Below are positions 43,913 to 53,930 of a stretch of DNA of 64,000 nucleotides, piece by piece (positions within the stretch are counted from its first letter, which is position 1; the number at the start of each line of letters is the position of its first letter). Both the position numbers and the translations under genes were made by a program. Origin of the DNA: Thermorudis peleae. GTDB lineage: Bacteria; Chloroflexota; Chloroflexia; Thermomicrobiales; Thermomicrobiaceae. The notes beneath the pieces are model-generated. The model saw nothing but the letters and a program-made list of their open reading frames with translations, had not been told where the DNA came from and did no database searches. The stretch covers positions 496,001 through 560,000 of the forward strand of contig NZ_JQMP01000003.1 in NCBI RefSeq assembly GCF_000744775.1, given 5' to 3'.

Positions 43913-44977
43913 TTAGCTGAAGGCGGCCATGACCGTGTTGAGGACAGCGCTCAGGCGCCGTGTGAAAACCAGGCGATCAGCGTTCATATGGCGGTTGGAG
44001 ACAAAGGCGATGAGGACACGTGCGCGTGGGTCATACCACAACGCGCAGCCCGTTGCGCCACTTAGGCCAAAGCTCTCTGACGAGAACAAATCGCCTTCGC
44101 CGAAGCTGCCTTGCCCAATGGCGAACCCGAGCCCCCACGATGGCAAGTCAGGGCGGAAGAATCGCCGTACCTGGTCGGTGGTCATTGTGCAGATGGTCGC
44201 GGCCGAGAGAACCCGACTGCTCGCTTCGGGCGTGAAGAGTAGGCCAAAGCGGACAAGGTCAGGCAATGTCGCGACGACACCCCAGGCGGGATGACCAAGG
44301 CGTAAGCCATAGCTCGCGCCATACATATGCCCGGGTGTTCCCTCACCAAGCGCCCCAACGACGCGTGCAAGCCGTGGTGCTGCCTCGGGCGGCAGTGGGA
44401 AGAACGTTTCGCGCAGGCCAGCTGGTTCGAGGATGAGTTCACGGAGCAGTGTCGGAAAGCGTTGCCCGGTTGCAGCTTCGGCCACAAGCCCGGCGACAGC
44501 GTAGCCGAGGTCGCTGTAGGCGAACTGGCTGCCTGGGGGGAACTGCAGTGGGGAGGTGAACGCCGCATCGACAAGTTCGTCGAGCGGCTGCTGGGCGAGC
44601 AGGAGCGCTTCCATGTCAGGTGGTTCATAGAGCAGTCCGCTGGTATGGGTGAGCAGATGGCGCAGGGTGATTGCCTCACGTCCTTCACCAGCGAGTTCTG
44701 GGAGCAACGAGCAGACTGGCAAGCTGAGTGTCAATGTTCCCCGCTCGACCAGTGCCATGATCGTCGCTGCGGTGTAGAGTTTCGAGATGGCAGCAAGCGG
44801 CCAAAGCACCCGGCTGCTGCTTGGCACGCCTGGTGCGGCCTCGCCAGCGTACCACTCGATGGCCAACCGGCCTTCGTGGACGACTGCCAAGCCAGCGCCG
44901 TCGATCTCCCTGCGCTCGATCGCCTTCTCGATGTGGGCCTGTGCCTGGGCAAAGCCGTTGGCCTGGTGGGATGCCAT
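43913..44977 (-). CDS. Beta-lactamase/D-Ala-D-Ala carboxypeptidase-fold protein lacking the nucleophile Ser
   Basis: 354 aa, no signal peptide. The fold is clear from TLRHLLTHTSGL and FAYSDLGYAVAGL. In the SxxK motif the sequence is LAAISKLYTA: Lys66 is present but position 63, the catalytic Ser, is Ala (GCC). The YxN motif is YSD. It may be a non-catalytic member, or the Ala may be an error. AGGAG lies before ATG 44,977, right after the stop of the 65-aa gene. Confidence 0.78.
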   Translation of the reverse strand: MASHQANGFAQAQAHIEKAIERREIDGAGLAVVHEGRLAIEWYAGEAAPGVPSSSRVLWPLAAISKLYTAATIMALVERGTLTLSLPVCSLLPELAGEGREAITLRHLLTHTSGLLYEPPDMEALLLAQQPLDELVDAAFTSPLQFPPGSQFAYSDLGYAVAGLVAEAATGQRFPTLLRELILEPAGLRETFFPLPPEAAPRLARVVGALGEGTPGHMYGASYGLRLGHPAWGVVATLPDLVRFGLLFTPEASSRVLSAATICTMTTDQVRRFFRPDLPSWGLGFAIGQGSFGEGDLFSSESFGLSGATGCALWYDPRARVLIAFVSNRHMNADRLVFTRRLSAVLNTVMAAFS

Positions 44978-44991
44978 GGTCGTGCTCCTGG

Positions 44992-45189
44992 TTAGCGTGT
45001 GCCGTCAACGCGCTCTTCTTCGCCAAATTCTGGAGCTCGAGCATGGGCGCGCTGCTCATGCTCGGCAATCGCTGCGCGAATTGCCTCAGCGATGTTTGCC
45101 AGGAGCCGCTCGAAATGGTCCGCTGGCAGACCAAGATCGTCTGCTGAAAGTCCGCGAGATAGAATGTCACGGAGGTGCTGATCCGTCAT
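44992..45189 (-). CDS. Small hypothetical protein
   Basis: 65 aa, acidic and helical (LPADHFERLLANIAEAIRAA), no known domain. The stop lies immediately before the AGGAG site of the beta-lactamase-fold gene, implying an operon. AGGGATG stands upstream of ATG 45,189. Confidence 0.55.
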   Translation of the reverse strand: MTDQHLRDILSRGLSADDLGLPADHFERLLANIAEAIRAAIAEHEQRAHARAPEFGEEERVDGTR

Positions 45190-45654
45190 GGACTATCATC
45201 CCTCATCTGTCCGCTGTCACGTTTCCGCATGCTCGCCGGGCATTTCGTCAGTGTACCACCGTACGATGCGCCGTGAATCAAATGGGGAGCCGGCATTGCC
45301 GCTTGGCAACTTTGTTACGCGGTGATTCGCGGTAAGCGTGTCTCGGGATTGCCCGCGGCTTGGCTGTTCACCATCCGTCCTCACAACACCATTGAGCATG
45401 CTGTCGGGATTATGGCAGTCACCTCGCTGCGGTGCAAGGCGTGCTGCAGCGCGAAACAAATCGACAGTCTCGCCTGGTATTCCTGTCAGATGTGCCGAGC
45501 TGACATGGAGGAGTGGTCTGGCTGAACAGGGCATATCATGCGCTGGGCAGTTGTATTCGGCTGGGGTGGAAGGACACGACTGCGTTGAACATGAACGCTC
45601 CGCGCCCGGACGGACGCGGAGTGAGGGAGATGGGTTCTGCTGGAGATGGAGGGC
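45190..45654. other. Gene-free stretch
   Basis: About 465 bases. A plus-strand open frame (45,322-45,525) has two CxxC-like pairs but only a GTG start without a ribosome site, so it is not called. An inverted repeat CTCCGCG/CGCGGAG lies at 45,598-45,621, downstream of the 58-aa minus-strand gene, without a good T-tract. Confidence 0.4.
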
Positions 45655-45831
45655 TTAGTACCACACCGTGCGGGTCAGCACGCGCCTGACAGCCTCGAAG
45701 TCTCGCCGGGCCTCCCGAGCACTCGGGGCCCCGCTGCCAGCGCGGCTGACGACGGCGCTGTAGTACTCTTCAAAGAGCGAATCGGCAGAGTTGCCACTCA
45801 AACGGCGAAGCAGCGCTCCTAGTCGGAACAT
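45655..45831 (-). CDS. 58-aa protein divergent from the BKACE gene
   Basis: ATG 45,831 to TAA 45,655. The protein begins MFRLGALLRRLSG, continues SLFEEYYSAVVSRAG and ends TRTVWY: basic, helical, no known domain. It has AAAGGA 8 bases upstream and a TTGACG-N17-TATCGT promoter with overlapping palindromic operator 50 bases upstream. Nothing overlaps it on the other strand. Being so short, it could be overlooked. Confidence 0.6.
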   Translation of the reverse strand: MFRLGALLRRLSGNSADSLFEEYYSAVVSRAGSGAPSAREARRDFEAVRRVLTRTVWY

Positions 45832-45882
45832 TGGTGAATCCTTTCCGGCGCTGAACCGAAGCGCCTCGCGCTTTTCGCTATT

Positions 45883-45911
45883 ACGATATCACAATATCGC
45901 GATATCGTCAA
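45883..45911 (-). promoter_or_regulatory. Promoter with overlapping ACGATATC operator between the 58-aa gene and BKACE
   Basis: ACGATATC (45,883-45,890) and GATATCGT (45,901-45,908) form an 8-bp inverted repeat, and ATATCGCGATAT (45,894-45,905) is itself a palindrome. On the minus strand TTGACG (45,911-45,906), 17 bases and TATCGT (45,888-45,883) form a promoter whose two boxes coincide with the operator arms. This is a repressor-type arrangement that could also affect BKACE. Confidence 0.6.
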
Positions 45912-46050
45912 GAGTGTTTTGCTCTGTATCCATGCGCATCAAAGCGCTGGTGCGGCAGGAGCCCGTCTTGGCTTTTGCTCACTGCGGCTTCCCGCGATAA
46001 TACGCCGGAGGGTGGATTCGCGCGGCATATCGTGTCGAGGGGAGTGCACG

Positions 46051-46893
46051 ATGGACAAGGTGATCATCTCTGTTGCCGTAACAGGCAGCTGGACGACACG
46101 CCAGCACACGCCCTATGTCCCGCTAACACCAGAGGAGATCGCGCAGCACGTCGTCGATAGCTGGCGTGAAGGCGCGGCAATCGCCCATATTCACGTGCGC
46201 GACGATGAAGGCCGGCCAACCTCCGATCCACAGCGGTACGCTCGTGTTCGTGAGCTTGTCCGCGCTCAGGGGTGCGATGTCGTCCTCAACTTCACGACTG
46301 GCGGAGGTGCTGGTCAGGCAAGTGAGGAGGAACGTCTTGCGCCGGTGCGCCTTCGGCCAGAGATCGCCTCGTTCGATGCGGGTTCGCTCAACTTTAACGA
46401 CCGTGTCTTCGTCAATTCGCCGCAGTTCCTCGAGCGCCTTGCCCAGGAAATGCTTACCTATGGCGTCAAGCCGGAAATCGAGTGCTTCGACACCGGCCAC
46501 ATCGAAAATGCGCGTCGTCTCATCGACCGAGGGCTTATCCAGCCACCGTTTTGGTTCCAGCTTGTGCTTGGCGTCCGGGGTGGTGCACCAGCCACGGCTG
46601 ACCAGCTCGTCCATATGGTGCGTCAGCTACCACCCGGTGCCCACTGGTCGGTTTGCGCCATCGGCCGTCACCAGCTTCCGATGAATCTCATTGCCCTCGC
46701 GATGGGCGGGCATGTCCGCACCGGTCTCGAAGACAACGTCTACTATCACTACCGCGTTCTCGCTGAGAGCAATGCGCAACTTGTGGCTCGGCTTGTCCGT
46801 ATTGCTCGCGAGTGTGGCCGGGAGATTGCCAGTCCGGCAGATGTCCGTGCGTTGCTCCAGCTTACGCCGCAGCCGGATATCCTGTCCTCGTAA
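46051..46893 (+). CDS. Beta-keto acid cleavage enzyme (BKACE/DUF849 family)
   Basis: 280 aa. Zn-dependent TIM-barrel enzyme condensing a beta-keto acid with acetyl-CoA. Metal ligands H46 and H48 lie in AHIHVRDDEG; FTTGGGAG, KPEIECFDTGHI, and GHVRTGLEDNVYY are conserved family segments. Relatives include 3-keto-5-aminohexanoate cleavage enzyme. Substrate unknown. ATG 46,051 has GAGGGGAG upstream; the open frame from 45,919 is not used. Confidence 0.87.
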   Translation: MDKVIISVAVTGSWTTRQHTPYVPLTPEEIAQHVVDSWREGAAIAHIHVRDDEGRPTSDPQRYARVRELVRAQGCDVVLNFTTGGGAGQASEEERLAPVRLRPEIASFDAGSLNFNDRVFVNSPQFLERLAQEMLTYGVKPEIECFDTGHIENARRLIDRGLIQPPFWFQLVLGVRGGAPATADQLVHMVRQLPPGAHWSVCAIGRHQLPMNLIALAMGGHVRTGLEDNVYYHYRVLAESNAQLVARLVRIARECGREIASPADVRALLQLTPQPDILSS

Positions 46894-46909
46894 TGTGGTA
46901 GGAGCGTGC

Positions 46910-49900
46910 TCAATCGGCAGCGTTGGTTGCCTGGTCGGTAGGGAGGCGGAGTGAGAGAACGCGGCTGGCCCCGTCACTCCCCATCGTAACACCGTAAAGG
47001 ATGGTCGCAGCCTCAATCGTCACCCGGTTGTGTGTGACGATAATGAGTTGCGTTTGCTGGGCGAGGTGCTGCAGCAAGGAGCTGACGCGCCCAGCGTTGG
47101 CCTCGTCCAGCGCGGCATCAACTTCGTCGAAGACGCAGAAGGGGGTAGGGTGGACGCGGAGCATTGCGACGAGTAGCGCCAGCGCTGCCAGCGCCCGCTC
47201 TCCGCCAGAGAGCGCACTCAAACTGCGCACCTTCTTGCCTGGTGGTTGGACGATGAGATCGATGCCCCCTTGCTCCCCCTCCTGGTCAATGAGGCGAGCA
47301 GTGCCGCCGCCGAACAGCTCACGACATGCCTGGCGGAATGCCTGATCAAGTGCGCGGACTGTACGGCGATACGCCTGTGCAATTTGCTGATCGAGCGTAC
47401 GCAGCGTCTCGCGGATCGTCTGAGCCGCTTGGCGGACATCGTTCAGTTCACGGCGGAGTCGATCGTATCGCGCTTTCTCTGCTTGGTACTGGACAATTGC
47501 AGCCTCACTTTCAGCATGGCGCAGGCGTTGCCAGCGGGCGCGGAGGTGACGGGCTTGGTGTTCAAGCATGCGGCTGTCGAGTGCCGCGGGCAGGCTCGCA
47601 GCGCGGGCCTGAAGTCGCGCTTCGATGTCCGCCCGTTCGGTACCAGCCGGCTCATCGAGTTCGAGGGTGGCTTGTTCAAGCAGGTGCCGAGCTGCATCCC
47701 GAGTTCGTTCCAGTGCAGCGTGCTGACGTTCCAGCGCGGCCTGTGCCGCTGCCACAGCTCGCTCAGCCGCCACTCGCTCGCTCGCGCGCACATGCGCTTG
47801 CGCTCGGGCTGTCGCAAGCCGCTCTTCAGCAGCCATTTGGGCTGCGCGGGCCTCGTGAGCGAGTCGCTCAGCCTCGGCAAGTGCGTGCGCCAAGCGCTCC
47901 ACAGTCTGCAGCGCCTTCGCCTGTTCGTGCTCCAGTTGCTCGCGTTCTGCGACCAGAGCGGCTTGCCGCTCTTGCACGCGCGCTCGCTGTCGGCTCTGGG
48001 TGTCGTACTGCGACCGGACTTCATTGAGGGCGCTCGTCAACGCCGCGAGTCGTCGCTGGGCTGCAGCCAAGGCTGCGCGTTCTTCGGCATCATCACTGGC
48101 TGCCAGCTGAGCCTCAAGTTGTTGCCGGGCGGCGCTACGTTCCGCAAGCGCTGTTGACACAGAAGCAAGCTGTGCTGTTGCCATTGCGTGGGCCTCAGCA
48201 GCCTGGTGAAGTGCTTGTTCCAGCTGGCGAAGCCGCTCGGCATCATGGGCGAGTGCTGCTTCGGCAGCACGGATCTCCTGTTGGGCGCGCTCGACGGCGA
48301 GTTGAGCCTGGCGCAAGGCTGCCGCTTCAGCATCGGCTGCACGCCGTGCTTGCTCAAGGGTTTGCTGCGCAGCGCGCACCGCCTGGGAGGCGGCTTGCTC
48401 CTGACCTTGGGCTTCTTCAAGCTCGGCTTGGAGCCGCGTTCGCGCTGCCTCGCATTCACGGCGCTCACGTTCGAGTGCGAGCACCCCGCGCTCACGCCGC
48501 GCTGCACCGCCAGTAACACTGCCGCTGCTCCGTACCACATCACCGTCCAAAGTCACCATTGTCCAGCCAGCTGGGAGCAGGGCGAGAAGGCGGTGGGCTA
48601 CTGGTAGGTTGTCGACGACCAGCACTCGGCCAAGTAGCAGCTGTACTACTGGCAGCACAGCTGGCTCACACGTGACAAGGTGAGCCGCGATGCCGTGCAC
48701 GCCCGTTTCACGGAGCAAGAGCGGCGAAAGACTACTCGTCGATGATCGGATTGTGTCGAGAGGATGAAAGGTTGCTCGACCAGCTCGTGTCTGCTTGAGA
48801 TAGGCTACAGCGGCTTCAGCGTCAGCCCACCGTGCGACGACGATGTCGGAGAGTCGCCCGCCGAGTGTTGCCTCGATTGCGCGCTCGTAGCGTGGTGGCA
48901 CGTCGAGGAGTGTACTCAGCGTTCCGTAGATGCCGTGAAGCGTGCCGGCCTGCGCTGCCTGCAGCACTGTCTGTATTGCGCGCGTCGCGTCGAGTGCGCG
49001 TGCTTGTTCGATTGCTTCCAACCGTGCAAGTACGCTGGCTAACGCGCGTTCGATCTCGAGCACGCGGCGGCGTGCTGTAGTGTGCTCGGCTTCGCGTGTA
49101 GCGAGAAGGTCGCGAGCCGCTGCTTGTGCTGCAGTAGCGCGCTCAGCGCGGGCCGCGGCGGCGTCACGCTCTTGCTCAGCCTGCAGTGCCTGTTGTCGAT
49201 GTGCAGCTAGCGCGGCTTCATGCGCTTGCAGACGCTGGTGTAACTGGGCATGTTCCTCACGTAGTTGTGCAAGCGTGCGTTGCTGCTGCTCGATTGTGGC
49301 CTCGAGCGCGGCTTGTTCTCTAGCGAGCGCGCTCTCCTCATGCTGGAGTTGGCGGAGTTGTGCCTGGTACTGACTGCGTTCACGCGCGGTTGTCTCCACG
49401 CGACGTTCGCGAGCGGCGATCTCTTCTTCGAGGGCCTGGCGCTCAGCCTGGAGGTGCTGCAGTCGCACAGAAAGCCGCTCGAGTTCCTCTTCCAGTGCAG
49501 TCGCTTCGTGGTTGAATGCCTGTTGCTGCCGCGTGAGATCATGAAGCCGGACTGCTACAGCCTGTGCCTGAGCGTGCGCAAGCTGATGCTCGTGCTGGAG
49601 TTGCCGCACCCGTTCGGCTTGCGCTTGGGCGGCTTGTGTCGCGCAGGCAACTGCGTGCTCAGCATCCTGGACCGCTGCTTGGGTGGCCTGCTCAGCGGCG
49701 ACTGCCTGGGCCAGTTGGGCTTGGGCGGCGGCAAGTGCCTGTTCGCAATCCACAAGACGGGCAGTCTGTTGGCCGAGTGCCTGCTGCACTTCGTGCCAAC
49801 GCCAGGCGTAGAGCTGTTCAAGGCAATCGTGGAGGGCAAGGCGTGCCGCTCGGGCCTCTTCTGCTGCCTGCGCTGCCTGGGCAAGCGCCGCCAGGTGAGG

Positions 49901-50494
49901 TTCAAGCTCGCGCAGGAGGTCATCGAGCCGGGCTGCGTGCGCTTCAGCGTCTGCTAAATCGCGTAGTGCCTCTTGCTGCCGTGCCCGGACGACGCTTAAG
50001 CCAGCCGCGTGCTCAACCAACGCGCGTCGCTCGCTGGGGCGCTGCTGGAGTACTGCCTCAACCTGCCCTTGGTTGATGATGACGTGCTCTGCTCCGAGTG
50101 CCGCAGCAAGTCGCAGCATGTCACGCAAGCGAACACGAGTGCCATTGAGCAGATACTGTTGCTCACCATCACGGAAGACGCGACGGGTGACGGTGATCTC
50201 AGGAAACGGCAGCCCGAGCGACTGGTCATCCTGTTCAAGTGTCAAACTTACCTCGGCCATGCCAAGTGCAGCCCGCCCCTGGCCGCCAGCGAAAATCACG
50301 TCATCGCTGCGTCGTCCTCGCCAGGAGGCCGGACTTTGTTCGCCGAGCACCCAACGAATGGCCTCGACAATGTTGGACTTTCCCGAGCCGTTTGGCCCAA
50401 CGATCGCGGTAATTCCCGGCTCAAAGACCAATTCAACCGGCTCGGCAAAGCTCTTGAACCCGTGCAGGACCAGTCGCTTGAGGCGTACTCCCAC
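46910..50494 (-). CDS. smc: Chromosome segregation ATPase SMC
   Basis: 1194 aa, full length. Walker [10 protein letters not shown] lies at residues 33-41 of the N-terminal head, followed by long coiled coils rich in Ala, Gln, Glu and Arg. A hinge domain around residues 500-650 carries [20 protein letters not shown] and [16 protein letters not shown]. The C-terminal head has signature [14 protein letters not shown] and Walker [19 protein letters not shown]. It forms the condensin ring with ScpA/ScpB, which are not in the window. GTG 50,494; its ribosome site overlaps the end of galE, so the genes are coupled. Confidence 0.95.
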   Translation of the reverse strand: MGVRLKRLVLHGFKSFAEPVELVFEPGITAIVGPNGSGKSNIVEAIRWVLGEQSPASWRGRRSDDVIFAGGQGRAALGMAEVSLTLEQDDQSLGLPFPEITVTRRVFRDGEQQYLLNGTRVRLRDMLRLAAALGAEHVIINQGQVEAVLQQRPSERRALVEHAAGLSVVRARQQEALRDLADAEAHAARLDDLLRELEPHLAALAQAAQAAEEARAARLALHDCLEQLYAWRWHEVQQALGQQTARLVDCEQALAAAQAQLAQAVAAEQATQAAVQDAEHAVACATQAAQAQAERVRQLQHEHQLAHAQAQAVAVRLHDLTRQQQAFNHEATALEEELERLSVRLQHLQAERQALEEEIAARERRVETTARERSQYQAQLRQLQHEESALAREQAALEATIEQQQRTLAQLREEHAQLHQRLQAHEAALAAHRQQALQAEQERDAAAARAERATAAQAAARDLLATREAEHTTARRRVLEIERALASVLARLEAIEQARALDATRAIQTVLQAAQAGTLHGIYGTLSTLLDVPPRYERAIEATLGGRLSDIVVARWADAEAAVAYLKQTRAGRATFHPLDTIRSSTSSLSPLLLRETGVHGIAAHLVTCEPAVLPVVQLLLGRVLVVDNLPVAHRLLALLPAGWTMVTLDGDVVRSSGSVTGGAARRERGVLALERERRECEAARTRLQAELEEAQGQEQAASQAVRAAQQTLEQARRAADAEAAALRQAQLAVERAQQEIRAAEAALAHDAERLRQLEQALHQAAEAHAMATAQLASVSTALAERSAARQQLEAQLAASDDAEERAALAAAQRRLAALTSALNEVRSQYDTQSRQRARVQERQAALVAEREQLEHEQAKALQTVERLAHALAEAERLAHEARAAQMAAEERLATARAQAHVRASERVAAERAVAAAQAALERQHAALERTRDAARHLLEQATLELDEPAGTERADIEARLQARAASLPAALDSRMLEHQARHLRARWQRLRHAESEAAIVQYQAEKARYDRLRRELNDVRQAAQTIRETLRTLDQQIAQAYRRTVRALDQAFRQACRELFGGGTARLIDQEGEQGGIDLIVQPPGKKVRSLSALSGGERALAALALLVAMLRVHPTPFCVFDEVDAALDEANAGRVSSLLQHLAQQTQLIIVTHNRVTIEAATILYGVTMGSDGASRVLSLRLPTDQATNAAD

Positions 50495-50502
50495 GCGTGC
50501 GC

Positions 50503-51534
50503 TTACTCCGGATAGCCGTTCGGGAATCGCTGGTGCCAGCGAAGTGCACTCTCAATCATCACCTTGAGGTCATAGCGTGGTCGCCAGCCCAGCACCCGTT
50601 CCGCTTTCGCGTATGAAGCGTACTTGATCGGTGGCTCGCCTGGCCGCGGCTCCCCACGTTCAACCGGGAAATCAATGCCGGTTAGCCGTTGAATAGTGGT
50701 GATGACCTCCTTCGTTGAGTAGCCGACGCCGCTGCCCAGGTTTATGGCGTCCGTCGGATGACCCTCGCGTAACACCTCAATTGCACGGACATGGGCATCA
50801 GCCAAATCGAGGACATGAACGTAGTCACGGATCGTTGTGCCATCTGGCGTCTCAACTGGGGCAGAGGTCAGCTGGAACGGCTGAAGCCCGAGGGCACCAC
50901 GGATTGCGTTGGGGATAAGGTGCTCTTCAGGGCGATGGTCCTCGCCGAGCGAGCCGTCAAGCGCTGCTCCGGCCGCGTTAAAGTAGCGCAGGCTGATCGA
51001 GCGAATGCCATAGGCTTGATCGTACCAGTGCAGCATCTGCTCGACGGCGAGCTTGGTTGCTCCGTAGGGATTGCTCGGATTCGTCGGGTGCGCTTCGTCA
51101 AGGGGGAGGTACTGCGCTTCCCCGTAGACCTCTGATGTTGACGAGAAGACAATCCAGCGCACTCCGTGCTGGATACACGCATCAAGGAGCTGAATCGAAC
51201 CGCCGAGGTTGACGCGCACGTACTTGGCTGGATCCCGTACCGATTCGCCGACGGAAATACACGCAGCCAGATGCACGACTGCGTCGAATTGGTGGTGGGC
51301 AAACAGTGCTGCCACATCAGCTGGGTTGGTGAGGTCGCCGACAACAAGCGGCGCGCAAACGGCGGCGCGATGGCCTTGTGACAAATTATCGAAGACGATG
51401 ACGTCGTGACCGGCTTCCTGCAAGGCACGGGTGACAAACGCGCCGATGTAACCAGCGCCACCCGTTACGAGGATGTGGAGCCCGCCCTGCTGCGACGGGC
51501 GGTGTCGCACTGCATCAGTCTGAGGAGTGTCCAT
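50503..51534 (-). CDS. galE: UDP-glucose 4-epimerase
   Basis: 343 aa. Rossmann NAD motif [10 protein letters not shown] near residue 24, catalytic SSTSEVYG and YGATK (Tyr/Lys of the SDR site), and the substrate region [10 protein letters not shown] and [15 protein letters not shown]. It interconverts UDP-glucose and UDP-galactose for envelope sugars. GGAGGG precedes ATG 51,534; it overlaps the pyrophosphatase gene by 20 bases. Confidence 0.9.
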   Translation of the reverse strand: MDTPQTDAVRHRPSQQGGLHILVTGGAGYIGAFVTRALQEAGHDVIVFDNLSQGHRAAVCAPLVVGDLTNPADVAALFAHHQFDAVVHLAACISVGESVRDPAKYVRVNLGGSIQLLDACIQHGVRWIVFSSTSEVYGEAQYLPLDEAHPTNPSNPYGATKLAVEQMLHWYDQAYGIRSISLRYFNAAGAALDGSLGEDHRPEEHLIPNAIRGALGLQPFQLTSAPVETPDGTTIRDYVHVLDLADAHVRAIEVLREGHPTDAINLGSGVGYSTKEVITTIQRLTGIDFPVERGEPRPGEPPIKYASYAKAERVLGWRPRYDLKVMIESALRWHQRFPNGYPE

Positions 51535-52024
51535 GAATGCTATCCCTCCGTTGTTGTGCGCGTGCAGAGTGTGCTGCCTGTCCGTTGGCGATCAGCGCAC
51601 GGGTAGCTGAGGCGTCTTCCCACCCAAGGACAACGGTCCAGTCAGCAAACCACTCCTCGATTGCTGTCATGACGTGTGGCGGAAGGTCAGCGAGTTGCCG
51701 GGCATGGCCGTAGACCGGGTCGTCACAGACAACAGCAAGGACCTTATGATCGCCATCTGGACGGCGGAAGAGTCCGATCGGGCGGACACGCGTGGTTGTT
51801 CCTGTCGGGAGCGAGGATGCTGCCAGGACGATCACGTCCAGGGGATCGTCATCGGCCGGGTTATAGGTACCCGGCAGGAAGCCATAGTTTGCTGGCCAGG
51901 GGCGCCGGGCGTATGGATGCTGGTAGGTTATCCAGCCATGCTCAGGATCAAGGACGTGGCGAACCGTGCTCCCCGCCGGGTCTTCGATCATGGCAGTGAT
52001 GCAATCGTCCTGTCCATGCGTCAT
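51515..52024 (-). CDS. Inorganic pyrophosphatase (family I)
   Basis: 169 aa. The family signature PADDDPLDVIVL supplies metal-binding aspartates; PANYGFLPGTY, RPIGLFRR and GDHKVLAV are further conserved segments. The N-terminal active-site strand (normally with a Lys and Glu, IKYE) is divergent here (TVRHVL). It hydrolyses pyrophosphate. ATG 52,024 overlaps the rhodanese stop by 4 bases and has GGAG upstream; the frame from 52,075 lies within the rhodanese gene. Confidence 0.85.
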   Translation of the reverse strand: MTHGQDDCITAMIEDPAGSTVRHVLDPEHGWITYQHPYARRPWPANYGFLPGTYNPADDDPLDVIVLAASSLPTGTTTRVRPIGLFRRPDGDHKVLAVVCDDPVYGHARQLADLPPHVMTAIEEWFADWTVVLGWEDASATRALIANGQAAHSARAQQRRDSIHGHSSD

Positions 52025-52989
52025 TGGCTCAGCTCCACGGGCATCGTGCTCTTGCTGCTTCCCCATTGTGCCCACGATCCATCGTAGACACGTACTGAAG
52101 GGTAGCCAAGCAGCGTAAACGCAAGGTAAGCAATAGCGGCATGCGGGCCGTCTAGCCCGTAGACGACGATCGGTCGGTCAGGCGTAATACCGAGAGCGGC
52201 TAGTTCAGCCTGCAGTTCGTGTGGCGGACGAATGAACGGGATTGGTCCTGGAGTGAAGAGCTGATCCCATGGCCAATGAATTGCCCCCGGAATGTGTCCA
52301 CGGCGAAGCTGGCCGTTCCATGTTTCGTCTCGCTCAGCAGGAGTCCGATCATCGATGATGAGCGCCGAGTGGGTTTGCACGATACGGAGCACGTCCTCTG
52401 CTCCGATCAGCACGCGGTAGTCAAGCTGGCTGACCGGCCAGTCTCCGGCCGAGGACGAGAGCGGCACGGTGCGGGTTGTCGGAAGGTTAGCTGCCTGCCA
52501 GGCTTGCCAGCCACCATCGAGTATTTGCACGGCTCGGAACCCCAGCACGTGCAGTACCCAGAGAATTCGTGCAGCGTCACGCCCTCCCTGGTCATCGTAG
52601 ACGACGACATGCACCCCGGGACGAATCCCCCAGGCCTGAACGAGCGCAGCCCGTCCAGGCTCGCCAGTGAGCATGCCATAGATATCGTTGTGTACTTCAA
52701 TAGTGTCTTGCCACCAGGCATGGCGAGCGCCGGGAATGTGCCCAGCGTTATACGCGTGAAGCGGACGAGCATCGAGCAGACGCAGCTGGGTATCTCCAAG
52801 TTCTGCTGCCAGTTGTGGTGCGGTAATAAGGAGTGTGCCGTTAGGATAGGCTGATGGCGGTGCGGGCGGCGTTGGGGAAGCGCCGAATGCCGGTTGGCCA
52901 CAGCCAGCTAGCAATCCTGCCAGGACAATCCATCCCCAATAGATGAGCGCCCGCGCTTGGATTGTGTACCGTGCCTTTGCCCGCATCAT
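52021..52989 (-). CDS. Rhodanese-fold lipoprotein lacking the active-site cysteine
   Basis: 322 aa with signal and lipobox (LLAGC, Cys30), Pro/Ser linker and two rhodanese domains (about 55-170 and 195-312). In active sulfurtransferases the second domain has Cys after VVY; here it is VVYGLDG (Gly278). The first domain has VVVYDDQGG. Neither loop has Cys, so sulfur transfer by the normal mechanism is not possible. A substrate-binding or structural role is more likely. Confidence 0.78.
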   Translation of the reverse strand: MMRAKARYTIQARALIYWGWIVLAGLLAGCGQPAFGASPTPPAPPSAYPNGTLLITAPQLAAELGDTQLRLLDARPLHAYNAGHIPGARHAWWQDTIEVHNDIYGMLTGEPGRAALVQAWGIRPGVHVVVYDDQGGRDAARILWVLHVLGFRAVQILDGGWQAWQAANLPTTRTVPLSSSAGDWPVSQLDYRVLIGAEDVLRIVQTHSALIIDDRTPAERDETWNGQLRRGHIPGAIHWPWDQLFTPGPIPFIRPPHELQAELAALGITPDRPIVVYGLDGPHAAIAYLAFTLLGYPSVRVYDGSWAQWGSSKSTMPVELSQ

Positions 52990-53104
52990 CAGGTGCTTTC
53001 TGCCAGCTCCGCTTCTCGTTGTTCGTTACCTCACGATGCGACCACCCGAGCGTGGACCGATGGTCTACCTAATGATGCTCTCTGGCGCACGTAGAGACGA
53101 GCGA

Positions 53105-53836
53105 TCAGGGGATGCTATAGACGACATTGACCGTCACCCGAACCGTGAGCTCGCCGGGGGGTAAGGGGGTGCTCGGCGTTGCCCCGGCCGCAACGCGTGT
53201 TTCTGCTGGCAATGGCGTCACCGTGTTCTCTGTCAGAGAAATGACGGGACCAAGGCTTATGCCAGCTGCTGTCGCGAGTTGCCGGGCTTTGGTCTGGGCG
53301 TCTTGGACAGCCCGCTCCCGTGCTTGACGCATCGCATCAGTGAGATCGTCATGAGTGAAACGAACGCCCTCAACGACGGTTGCTCCAGCAGTGATTGCGG
53401 CGTCGAGTGCTGGTCCGGCCTGATCGATCGGCTGGATTGGGACATCGATCACATCACGCACTTGGTAACCAATCGGGTGCCCGCTTTGGTCAGTCTGAAT
53501 GGCGACGGTGTATGTCACGGTACGGATTCGGTCCGCTTGTGCTCCATGCTGCTGGAGCGCTTGCAAAATGGCCTGCATCCGCTGTGCGGCTTCCTGCTGG
53601 ATCGGTCCAAGCGTTGGGCCACGGAGATCGACGCCAAGCACAAGGTGTGCGACATCGGGAGTGACTGAAACTGTGCCTTCGCCGGTCACGCTGATCTGAT
53701 GCGTCGGCGCCGTTGTCTCAGCAGCGACTGGCTTGCCTGGTATGGCGGTGAACCATGCACGTGCCAGCATGCCCGAACCGATGACCACGAGACCGCCTAC
53801 GACAATGAGTAAGCTGATGAGTCGTTCGCGAGACAT
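53105..53836 (-). CDS. SIMPL/DUF541 domain exported protein
   Basis: 243 aa with an N-terminal membrane/signal segment (LISLLIVVGGLVVIGSGMLA) and a SIMPL domain: ISVTGEGTVSVTPDVAHLVLGV, DRIRTVTYTVAIQ, ARERAVQDAQTKARQLA. Members are periplasmic or surface proteins with unclear function. ATG 53,836 has GAGAGGAGG upstream; the open frame from 53,974 overlaps the anti-sigma gene. Confidence 0.85.
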   Translation of the reverse strand: MSRERLISLLIVVGGLVVIGSGMLARAWFTAIPGKPVAAETTAPTHQISVTGEGTVSVTPDVAHLVLGVDLRGPTLGPIQQEAAQRMQAILQALQQHGAQADRIRTVTYTVAIQTDQSGHPIGYQVRDVIDVPIQPIDQAGPALDAAITAGATVVEGVRFTHDDLTDAMRQARERAVQDAQTKARQLATAAGISLGPVISLTENTVTPLPAETRVAAGATPSTPLPPGELTVRVTVNVVYSIP

Positions 53837-53930
53837 TGCAACCTCCTCTCTGCCGAAACTGGGAACATGCCGCTTCGGCATTTGCTGCTTCCGGTCATAG
53901 TGGTTTAGCCGTCGGGGTATGGGCGTTGTC

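Noticed and set aside
45322-45525. Possible zinc-ribbon protein with two CxxC-like pairs on the plus strand
   Set aside because: GTG start without ribosome site; spacing of cysteines irregular; no neighbour support.
47001-49957. Several plus-strand frames opposite smc
   Set aside because: They are antisense shadows of the Ala/Gln/Arg-rich coiled coils.
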